Source: Sanderia malayensis
Lineage: Eukaryota; Cnidaria; Scyphozoa; Semaeostomeae; Pelagiidae
Assembly (NCBI GenBank): GCA_013076295.1
Contig: RQOL01000772.1
Span: 2,881,087-2,945,086 of the forward strand
Direction of reading: 5' to 3'
Length of the DNA: 64,000 nt
This document shows, piece after piece, positions 54,701-64,000 of the stretch. The position numbers and the translations under genes were made by a program. The number at the start of each line of letters is the position of its first letter. Positions within the stretch are counted from its first letter, which is position 1. The notes beneath the pieces are model-generated. The model did no database searches and was not told the DNA's origin. It was given only the letters and a program-made list of their open reading frames with translations.

Positions 54701-57700
54701 GCCGGCTCACTGGGAACGTGAAGCATTTTAACAGACAACCAATTTCCAGCCATCAGCAACAACAGCAAAAAGAAAAAGCCCTTTTATCTTCCGTTACTCA
54801 TCATCCGTTTAGCAAGCAAGTGGTGCGCACCAATGCGCGCGTGGAGTACAAACCCATGAGTGACAGAGAAGAAGAGCCAATTTCAAGAACGGTTCATTTT
54901 CCTGTGGTCGTTGGTGACAAAAGAAGTGGAGGATTGTCAGAATTTGACTTTGCTCCTCTTCCTGACGTTGACACAGGAAGCTACTCGATCAAGAAAGTTT
55001 CGAGAAATAAGATTCTTGTTACCTTGAAAAGTAAAAATGGCGAACTGCAAACTTTCTATGGTACAACGACAGGGCCGAGCAAATCAAAAAAGAAAAAATC
55101 AAAAAAGCGACCAAGTGCCGGCAAATCTCATGCTGGAATTGAACCCATTCAAGTGATACCCGAACGCAAGGGGTTCAGTAATGCGATAAAAGCTCCAGAA
55201 ATTGCCAAGAATGGTGCTCCGCACAATGCTGAGAAATCCAGTAAAACAACTGTGAGATATGACTCGGCGCTATCTAGCAAGAAAGGTTTGAAAACGTCGA
55301 TGAAAACAACATCAAAAGATGGAAGTAAAAGCACTGTATTTTCTAAAAATAATAAGAAGCTGAAAAATTATTCTGAGAAAGAGTTCCGAAAGGAGTCCCA
55401 AGAGGATTCCAAGAAAGAATCTGAAAAGGTTTCCAAGAAAAAGTCCCAAAAGGCGTTCCAGAAAGAGTCACAAAAGTGGTCGCAAAGAGGATCAAAAAAG
55501 GAGTTCCATTCAGACTCTCAGGATGTGTCTAAAGAAGGATCTAAAAAGATTTCCAAAAAGGAGTCCCAAACCAAGTCCAAGAAGAACATACAGAAAGGGT
55601 CTCAAAAGGAATCTGATAAGGAGTTCTATGTAGAATCCCAGGGCGAGTTTAAAGAAACTCCAGAAAAGATTTCCATCAAGGATTCCGAAAAGGAGTCCCA
55701 TAAAAAGAAGCAAAGAGAGTCGCAAAAAGGATCTGAAAAGGAGTTCTCTACAGAGTCCCAGGAGGATTCCAAAAAAGCTTCCGAGAATATTTCCAAGAAA
55801 GAGTCCCAAGGAGAGTCTCAGAAGGAGTCACAAGGAGAGTCTCAGAAGGGATCACAAGGAGAGTCCCAGAAGGGGTCTCAAAGAGAGTCTCAGAAGGAGT
55901 CACAAGGAGAGTCTCAGAAGGAGTCACAAAAGGAAAAGCAAAGGGAATCTAAAACAGTGAGCAGCACAAAGAAACACGATTCGCCATCTGGCCATACGAA
56001 GAATAAAAAAGAAACAGCTTACGACCTGTTTGACAACCGTTTAGTTCACGTAGACAAACCGATAAACTACTTTACGAAACCGCACGACCGACTGATTATC
56101 ACAGAGAACGACGACCCCCTTTCTGACTCAAGAATGATTAAATTGTTTTTCAATTCAGGTAACGATGAGTCCACCTTGAGTTCACAGGATGCCGTCAGGT
56201 TGAAAAAGCCAGAGAGTGGATCATCACAACTGCTTCCTATTGTCGATAGTGATGATCATTTACCAATGAAGGAAGTGGCTGATACGCGAAGTAAGTTGAA
56301 GAATGTTAGTCACGATGCCAAGGAAAGCCGAGAACTACACAAGTCGAAGGGTCAAGATTGGAAGAGCTTCGAGAAGTCAGATTTTGATGATTTGGGTTTT
56401 GATGAATATGGTGGCGAGTTGAAGCAGAAAGGTTACAGCGAGGAGAAGGACAGTGGATCCTTGCTTCCAAATAGGAGAAATTTCAAGGAACTTGAAGAAG
56501 ATGAACAACCTTCTTCAAATTCACAAAATGACGAAGAAGGAAAAAAGATGAAAAGTTCATCTGCAGAGAAGGAGACAAAGGAGGAGGGGAACGGAAGTGA
56601 AAAAATTGAAAGCAAAGAAGAGAAAGCAAAACTGGACAAAGCAGAAAGTGCTTTTAACAATGCTGAAAAGTCCTCTAAAAATACAGACAAAGAAGGAGCC
56701 AAAGGACAGCAAAAAACACCTGGTAATAAACCGAGTTCGTTTGATAAAGCAGAAAATTCTTTAGAAAAAGCAGAGAAAGAAAATGAGAAAGTTCAGAGTC
56801 CAAAAGTCGGTGACAATAAAGAGAGGTCGGATGAAGAGTTTGGTGGTGAAGACAAGGAATTTATCCAAGGAGGGTCAAAAGCTGACGGAAGAGGGAATGA
56901 TTCGGATAAAAAAGGATTAGAAGAATCTCAGAAGGAGTTAGATAAGTCTGGAACGCAATCGCAAAGAATCGGACAGGAGGCCGATAAATCTGGAAAGCAA
57001 TCGGGTCAATCTGGAAAGGAATCCGAACAATCTGAGAAGGAATCTGACAAACGCAAAGATTCTAAATCAGCCGGTAAGGAGTCAGAGTCTAGTGGTAAAG
57101 AAATTGAACATAATACGAAGAATGCAAGCTCAAATTTTAAACAAAAATCTGGCAAAAAGAAGAAGAGAAATCAACCGCAAGGCAACATGGCCAAAGCGAA
57201 GCGAATGGTATGTCGCCTGGTCAACAGACAGTCGTATCAAAACTTCAAAGCGATGTTGGTAGGCTTAATGTTTTTATTTCCTTTGGAGAAATTTCTCCCT
57301 CAATTTATCATGCAGATTTATAATACTTATATACAATAATAATATAATGAAGCCGTACAATGGATACCTGTTTTCTTTCAGGTTGCCACAGGCCTATGAA
57401 GGTAATGTACGTCGTAGATGTTTCTGAGGGTATTGGAACAGGTCCCGCGCGGAAGAAGCGGTGGAATCATTTGAAGCGATTTCTCAGCACTGTAAACGGC
57501 AAGATAGCGCAAGGCGGTAACGCGGGGTATATCGTATACGATAGTGAACCAAGATACATATCCAACTTAGAACCGTGCGATGAAATGACGGAATATTTCA
57601 TCACCAGTAGCGAATGTCTATGCGACACTCACAGTTCGGCGTACAGACATGGACAGACGTCGTGCACTACGCATGCGCCAACTCTTGATGAAAGCCTGGA

Positions 57701-58094
57701 AGATTGGGGAGCGCAGGGGCCTCGCACTGCGAAGGCGCTGCAGTTGGCTAGAAGACATTTCAAAGATGACGCAGTGGGTGGCGCGAAAAAGTTGATCGTC
57801 CTGTTGACGCACCAATCATCAACCGATGACGTCACTGCTACAGAGAAGGATCTAAAGAATGACGGTATTAGTCTGGTCGACATCGAGGTTGGAGAAAGAC
57901 ACAACCTCAAGAAGAGGTCGGCTGTCCTTGATGACGTCATTCCACGTGATCACCAGTTGCAGGTGTCTTTTTATAAACTTGACAAAGCGATTGAGAACAT
58001 TGTTAAAAAGATATGTGCAGAGAAGAGCTCTACCAAGGTAAGAAGATCCCGTATATATGCCACAACAAAGCACCATCATTACTTGCGACACTAA
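48706..58094 (+). CDS. Giant secreted protein: cysteine domain, two vWA domains, Lys/Ser/Glu-rich core
   Basis: Proposed exons: 48706-48763 (signal peptide MMLTCIWVIQAFLLVLANC), 49453-49701, 50069-50105, 50413-50471, 51012-51560, 51726-54002, 54194 to about 57073 or 57094, 57382-58094; about 2,270 residues. Exons 2-3 encode a cysteine domain (GCWRDLPFRAIATLEG, VFAIQNGGQC, GTWSNNVY) of a type common in cnidarian secreted proteins. Exon 5 is a vWA domain (LDLVFLIDGSGQ). Exon 6 is charged, then Tyr/Gln-rich with repeated ERQ-x-x-Y motifs, and carries basic clusters such as RQRRK. Exon 7 begins with a hydrophobic stretch and contains long KESQ-type repeats. Exon 8 is a second vWA (KVMYVVDVSEGIG). 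The end of exon 7 is unsure: phase-1 donors at 57073 and 57094 fit, while the stronger GTATGT after 57210 does not. An extracellular-matrix or adhesive role is inference. It could be two genes. Confidence 0.7.
54166..54171 (+). terminator. Internal polyadenylation signal candidate
   Basis: AATAAA lies 117 bases after an in-frame TGA at 54047-54049, which is reached if the donor at 54003 is not used. This would give a short isoform without the KESQ region and second vWA. Confidence 0.4.
55370..55965 (+). repeat. KESQ-type coding repeat
   Basis: Degenerate tandem codons for hexads such as KESQKG, GESQKE and KKESEK, seen as AAGGAGTCCCAA-like 18-base periodicity. The 55790-55940 part is the most regular, suggesting recent expansion. 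Confidence 0.85.
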
Positions 58095-58211
58095 CAGAAC
58101 TTCCCTTGAATCTTGGCATTCCATAAACAACTATATCTCATTGCGAGGTTGATCTAAAATGAGGCTATTTGTTGCCTTGTGCAAGTATAACGTAGCGTCC
58201 CATTGTGGTTT

Positions 58212-58217
58212 AATAAA
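58212..58217 (+). terminator. Polyadenylation signal candidate of the giant secreted-protein gene
   Basis: AATAAA 118 bases after the TAA at 58092-58094. It favours reading through the donor-like GTAAGA at 58038 to that stop. Confidence 0.5.
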
Positions 58218-60661
58218 TGCATGGCCAAAGGGCTTAATTGAAATTAAAAGACTATGACATAGTTGTAGATAGTATCTAAAACATATTCTATTATACAGAG
58301 TTGAATATTTAATAATTAAAATTACTTTAAATACTTCGGTATAGATTTTTATAATAATTAATATTATGAAAATAAACAACGGATAAATTGAAATTGTTTT
58401 GTCATTTATCATTTGCTTCGACGCATCCCTTACGTATAAATTTAACTATGTAAAACAATTTAATAACACTAAACTTACACATATTCTTCTTGATAATTTT
58501 AATAAGACAAACAATAGTTAGTTAATCCTATTAATTAAATATATGTGCAACTAATTTTTTGCTTGAATGTGCTAATGGAGAAGTCGTTGAGTTTGATCAT
58601 TTTCAAGGTTCTTGGGATTATGTGGATCATGGTTCTAGCCCTCAAAAGTTTGAGACTCTTGGAGTTTTGGCCAGACTTTGATTTAGCTGGGCCTTTAATT
58701 TTTATTTCCAGATTTAGCTTTATATAGATTATGGTATGGGGTCAGTTAATTCTTGAACTAAGCTTGCTGTTATTTGCAGCACATTCGCATTCGCTAGCTG
58801 GGCCAACCAATATGCAACGAAAGACAACTGTGCATCTGGTAAGTACAAATGTTTATGTACCTCACATTTCCACTCTATATTTTCACACGAATTCATTGAT
58901 TTATAAACTGACTGATACCATCGTGTGTTGAGACTAGTAGAACAAATGTTTCTTCTGGTCTCAATGCACCGTTGTATCTCAAACTCCGCTATTGGGACTC
59001 GAACATTGAAAACGTTTTAGACCTTCAAAATTGCAGAATTATTAAAACAATAACACTTTTAAGTCATGCAATATAAACCTTGTGACTAATTTCAAATTCT
59101 ATGTAAGTTTAAAATATTGGTAGGGAATAATTGAAAATGAATTCTCAAACAAATTGGTCTATCCCCTCCCTTGGGAGGCTTGTGGGTACAAGTTTATTAG
59201 TACACTAGACAATTGGTTGTAAGTTTCAACTGTTAACTATGGAAATTGTTTTAATTTTCAATTATCTTGTTAACAGGTTGTTGAATATTGTTCGCCATAA
59301 GACCAAACCAAAAAGACAAAGGGAAATTAGATTTTGAAGCAGGATGGTGAGTTTAATGTTCTCAAAGTACAAATTTATAGAATCTTTTAGATTAAGCATT
59401 CGCGCACATTATTTAAGCTGCTCAACTAGGATAAATTTTAAATAAATGAAACACAGTATGTAATGAAATAGCCTGGTTTAACAGTCAAAAACAGACAGGA
59501 AAGCAAATATTTTTCAAAGTGAAACGCTACAGGAAGGAAACATGGCGCAATGTAAAATCATTGAATTTACATTTTCGTTCAATATTTTTTGTGCTAGTCA
59601 TATCCAAATTTTTCTTTTTAGAAATACGACAACGCTTTTTCGTTCCATATCAAAGTTTATTTACTTAATGTGCAGTATAATGATAAATTACAGTTTGCCA
59701 ATTTATGTAATTGTTTTTTTACCGAACAAGGCCTTCGGGCCTTTTACACGATGGAACTGTCCTTTACATGCAGACACTGTTCTTGAATTGGTGTGCGGAA
59801 CTTCTTTTTGCATACAATCGTTCTTCTTTAAATTACCTAATTTGTAAGCCACAGATTACCAAAGATTACCCAAACCAAATAAACGAGCATTTATAGCCTT
59901 ATAACACCTCAAATTGTGAACAAAACTATACCATTTTAAGCGCTGCCATGTGGAACAAGCAATGTTAACTCGCGACGTGCAGGCTTTCATTAGCATGGCA
60001 ATAAAATATTCCAACCATTGTATAATATCGCCTCACCCAAACGTGGTTGGTCATGTATTTTGAACTTTTTTATTATTCTGTAACTAAAAATATAAGCCGC
60101 AACGGATAGCTGATAAATTGCGGTGACGGCCTGTGACCAATGTCTCAAACTCGGAAACCATGTGTGAACGCCGCCAGAAACTGGGCATGGTTCATGAAGC
60201 TTTCTGATGTCCTCACGTCTATTTTGAAAGTAAACTAAGCTTAAAATTAGTAGGATTAACAGGCTTTCTTCCAAGTCAATTATCATGACAGTTCTGCTTT
60301 ATTATTGAGATAGAAGACACTCCATTATTAGATCTGAAGTTGATAATATCGAAGCTAATGGGGTTAATAACTGAGGATGGATTTTAACACAAAGCGATAT
60401 TGCATCGCACATGATTCCTAATACGATGTCAAATTGAGCCAAGCTGAAATCTGTTTCTTACGAAATTATGAAATCTATTCATTTGAACTTCAAATTTAAA
60501 CTTTATCAAAGATGGATAAAGGGTTGGCACCAGAGCTTTCTGGGGCCTGGAACCTAACTATATCATGACGTCATTAGCATTTTAAGTATTGTTGCTGTTG
60601 GACCCATGATCAATAATGGACTTATCAAGTCTGGTTTGGATCAAAATCCGATGCAATAATG

Positions 60662-60805
60662 CAGTAAGAACCCGAATATAAGAACCTGCAAATTGGCATC
60701 CAGCCTATTGTTCAAACACAATATGCTATTGTTTCTTCTATTGTTTTCACCAGAAATATCATCCTGGGGGTAGTTAATCCACTTGTTTTTGTAGGGTTTT
60801 TGCTG
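60662..60805. mobile_element. MITE, CAGTAAAACCCGCATATAAG family
   Basis: The left end is CAGTAAGAACCCGAATATAA and the right end is GGGTTTTTGCTG followed by TA. The interior CTATTGTTCAAACACAATA matches the copy at 33770-33910. Confidence 0.65.
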
Positions 60806-62875
60806 TACAAAGTTGAAGGTTTAAAACAATAAATAAATAACTTGATACACTCTTGAGAAAAAGGGGTTATCACACAAGGTCGGTATATTCTTTAAATCTT
60901 AAAAATTGTTTCATCAAGGATCAACGCGATTTCTAGCAGTCCATTCAAGTCTTTGTTAGGGCATTGCATTAAGCCTTGCTTGGAGCTTTAATGCCACTGC
61001 AAATTGCCATTTCATTCGAATGCGCTTAACGGCAGATTAGCATACTCACTAAGGCCAGCCCACATGAGCTTTCTTTCGATGTTGTTAGGCTTGCACAATC
61101 AAAGAAACTTGTCTCTGTCTTAAATCATGTTCCAATTTTGTTTTCATCGTTGATCTTCATTTTCATATCTCCTCTACAAAGTCAGCGCGAAGTTGATTTA
61201 AAGTATGTTACAGTACAAGAGATCGTTATTTCCTGCATGATGGTAATCTCTGAAACAATGTCAAATTGTACGCGACATTTCAAAGTCGTTTTTATTTTAT
61301 CGGAGAGTCAAGTAACGTGAAATCCAGAGCTTAATACTTTGAACACTTTCCTGCCTTTTGGACAATCGGAAAACTATGTATCTCTCTTACTTTCCTTGGC
61401 TATTATTTCGGAAACTATAATCAATTATTCTTTCGTCGTTTTGATTCGAAAAGATTTGACAAGTTTAGTTCTTTTAAATACTCCATTGAAGGAGTCGCTC
61501 TATTCACTGTAGTAATACTACGACGTTGGTTGCCAAGATTAGGACTTGCCTTTCGAGGCTGATAATCCTTGCGGAAGGCCTAGAGACGCCAAACTGAGCT
61601 ATAGGGTGAGCTCTATTCAATCTAACTGGGCAAAGGCGACAAACAAATGTTTCTTTAGTGAAAGTCAACTTTCAAAAAGCTTTTAAAGGCTGAAAGTGCC
61701 TTTTGTTCTGATGTAATAATTTGCATCATTTTCTGATATGAATTTGCGAGTGCTTTAAAGGGAGTCATTTACTTCTTTCAAAGGATATTGTTCTATCGTT
61801 CTTTTGTTCTATATTCGGGGTACTTGAGAGAGAGATAGGAGCTTGAGTCTTAGCAGTAAATACTCGATGGTATTATACGAGGCACCGCCGCTGAGAAGTT
61901 TAGAGGTAATCGGCTGTAAGTGACAAAGTGCCTAACTGAGTTCCGAAGTTTGACATTTGAAATTGTAAGATAACCTTGAACAAATAGCGTTTGTTTTGCT
62001 TCTGCAATCCTCATTTTCACTCATTGCATTAAAGTGGCTTGTAATATTATGAAAATAATAAGCATTATGGTAAATGTTATCTGATTATAAGTTTTGCTAT
62101 GGTGGTTGAGTTTAGTGTAAACTGCTTATGCATGCATGAACACTGCCATTTTGTCTCGTCCTTCCCAACACCACATATTGATGTTTGCCAATAGAAAATC
62201 CATCTTGTATGCACGTTTTGATAAGAATGACATCTATATGTAAAGAATACTGAGGTTTGATTATACAACAAAACAATGGAAGTTTAAGAATGGAAAATGT
62301 TGATAGTATGCAAGCGCTAATGTGTTTTGCGCCAACGAATGGTTTTATAAGCACGTTTTGTCTGTCTTTCGTGAAAATTTGATGCAAGTCGGACTTTGAC
62401 GGGTCAACTGAAGGTTTTAGTTTATTCCAGGACGGGGGAAGTTTATCCAGGTCTTTGTCTTTTGTTCTCTCGATTTGTTGTTGAATTTGAAGAACTCAAG
62501 CATAACTGTAAATCAGATATTGGTGTACTTTAGCTTGGTATATTGATTGGAATTATGGTTAAGAAACAACGCAGGTATTAATGATTTGCGGATAAGTTGA
62601 TATACGTAGAAGGAATTTTATGACCTCCGGCTTTTCCTGCGAATTTGCATCAGTTGAATAGCTGCATTTGAACAGGCTATAATTGTTAATTTGGTGAGCA
62701 GGGAACTTATATTGAAGACGACGGATCTATTTCGTTGTCAGTTCTCAAAGATTGCAGTATAGGCAAAAATTGGTCGATTAGCAAATTATTTCGGCCGACA
62801 TTGGATGTCAGTGAGATTGACAAATGTTGCAGAATAATAGAAACGCATGAAAAGGCGGGGAATAGAGGAAAAGTT

Positions 62876-62888
62876 CACTTATATATTC
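62876..62888 (+). promoter_or_regulatory. TATA-like element upstream of the 63012 gene
   Basis: ACTTATATATTCA about 125 bases before the start codon; a plausible core promoter with a 5' UTR of about 100 bases. Confidence 0.3.
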
Positions 62889-63011
62889 ATTGGATTAGCA
62901 ATTTTTCAATGTTTTCGACTTTGCTTTCTTGCTCACTGGCAGAAGACTGTTCCGAAAAGACGTCAAATAAAAGAAATTCTATATGAGAGCTGTTTTTGTT
63001 AAATTGGGGAG

Positions 63012-63066
63012 ATGTTTCTGATTTCTGTTTTGGCTATTCTGCTAGCAAACTTTCTTTGGACCGATG
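63012..63066 (+). CDS. Signal-peptide exon of a further secreted protein (runs off the window)
   Basis: ATG at 63012 opens MFLISVLAILLANFLWTD, a typical signal peptide, then a phase-1 donor G-GTAAGT at 63067. The size, phase and position of this exon copy the first coding exons of the lectin and the giant vWA protein. No second exon could be placed in 63067-64000, so it is presumably beyond the edge and the product is unknown. Confidence 0.55.
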
Positions 63067-64000
63067 GTAAGTTTTAAAATGAACTCGTTATAATGTCATA
63101 ATAATTAATTTCAATTACTTGACAGTTCTGATACTGTTTATATCACTAAATCATTAAACAACAAAATTTGAAAAGTTAGAATCCCTCGTGGATTCTTATT
63201 CATTCAATTTCATTCAAATTTTTTACTGCTTCCAGAAATTGTGGGTTTAATTTTGCGGAAGCAAATTTCATTGCGGGTTTTTTGAAATCGAAAACCTTTT
63301 TGAGGTTGCAGAATTCTCAAAGAAGTGATTCCTAAGCCTTTTTTGATCAAATGTTTGCAAGTATTAAGAAAACTGACAGTTTTGGTCCACTAAAGATATT
63401 AAGAACGATAGCTTTTAAAAATGGATATATTTATATCTGCAGCTTCTAGATTCCTACTTTGAAGAATACACAATTATTTTTGAAACTCAAAGCCAAACCA
63501 AATAGACTCTCGTGAATATTCGTACAAAAAGACACTGTGTTGTTTACAAACTTACTTTTGTATAGGATAGTTTTGTCATTGAAGGTATTCTCTCGCGAGG
63601 TTTTTTAATGTGTTGGTTTTTGGTCGTTTCGAAACTATTATTTCAAAAGAAAAATGCATTACAATCAATAGAAGCCATTTAATTAATTCTTCTTCATTAT
63701 GAATCGAATTCTGGATGCTTATACTGCTCATTACGATATCGAAAAAAGTAAGCAAATTTTCCTTTTAGTAATTATGATAAATGAGTTTTCGCGGTGACAA
63801 ACCGACAAAGTCTCGCAAATTTTCAATAACAGTTGAGAGACTGTGATATACAATGAAACAAGCCACACACAGATAGATTTATCGACTTCTTAAGGCCCTC
63901 TGCCTTTTGAATGAAACAACCACATAACCTCAACTACGACCTGGAGTATTAAGAATTTGCTAATAATTACATGGTATTTTGCTCGCCTTAGCAAGTTTTT
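63067..64000. other. Probable first intron, nothing recognised
   Basis: AT-rich, no reading frame of note and no repeat found. Confidence 0.4.

Larger units (their letters stand above)
58218..63011. other. Intergenic region, no gene recognised
   Basis: AT-rich with only short scattered reading frames. 58780-58840 looks exon-like (acceptor TTTGCAG, donor GTAAGT), but joined to the 58037 donor it reaches a stop after five codons. The only clear element is the MITE at 60662-60805. Confidence 0.5.

Noticed and set aside
55510..55809. Minus-strand hydrophobic Leu/Gly/Phe frame
   Set aside because: Complement of the KESQ coding repeat; there is no splice or promoter context.
58780..58840. Extra 3' exon of the giant secreted protein
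   Set aside because: It has a good acceptor and donor, but joined to the 58037 donor it reaches a stop after five codons, and a polyadenylation signal lies earlier at 58212.
62735..62986. 83-codon plus-strand frame before the last gene
   Set aside because: No recognisable domain, and it lies where the promoter and 5' UTR of the 63012 gene should be. Kept as noncoding.

Overview
The window is animal nuclear DNA. Genes are split by many short GT-AG introns, the repeats are eukaryotic, the interstitial telomere-type repeats are (CCCTAA)n, and the secreted proteins carry SUEL-type lectin, GC-x-D/apextrin-like cysteine and vWA domains. That mix fits a non-bilaterian animal, most likely an anthozoan cnidarian. 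The species cannot be fixed from sequence alone.

Layout. (1) 1-39,279, plus strand: most of a neurofibromin (NF1) gene. I place 65 exons, about 2,399 codons, from roughly human residue 270 to the stop; the first exons lie upstream of the window. Conserved blocks run in order: the N-terminal alpha-solenoid, the Ras-GAP domain with its arginine finger, the Sec14-PH module and the C-terminal HEAT-like region. (2) The NF1 introns are crowded with repeats: a GTT microsatellite, a duplicated composite element with telomeric repeats and TGCGCAGTA hairpins, a foldback element, a 32-bp minisatellite and several MITEs. (3) One 12.9-kb NF1 intron (18,573-31,471) is almost entirely a tandem array of 86 tRNA-Arg units at a period of about 151 bp, all in the NF1 sense orientation. 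ACG and TCG anticodon versions are interspersed. This is the outstanding feature of the window. (4) 40,101-41,870: a 184-bp satellite of about 9.5 copies between the 3' ends of NF1 and the next gene. (5) 42,272-46,008, minus strand: a secreted two-domain SUEL lectin with a long Lys/Ser/Glu-rich, polyQ-containing tail. (6) 48,706-58,094, plus strand: a very large secreted protein with a signal peptide, a cysteine domain, a vWA domain, about 1,700 residues of low-complexity charged and Tyr/Gln-rich sequence, and a second vWA domain. (7) 63,012: the signal-peptide exon of a further secreted gene running off the right edge.

The NF1 gene is an intracellular Ras regulator. The three right-hand genes are a separate group of secreted, probably extracellular-matrix or mucus proteins. 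They share a design in which a tiny first coding exon holds only the signal peptide and ends in phase 1. No prokaryotic defence locus, CRISPR array or intact autonomous transposon was seen.
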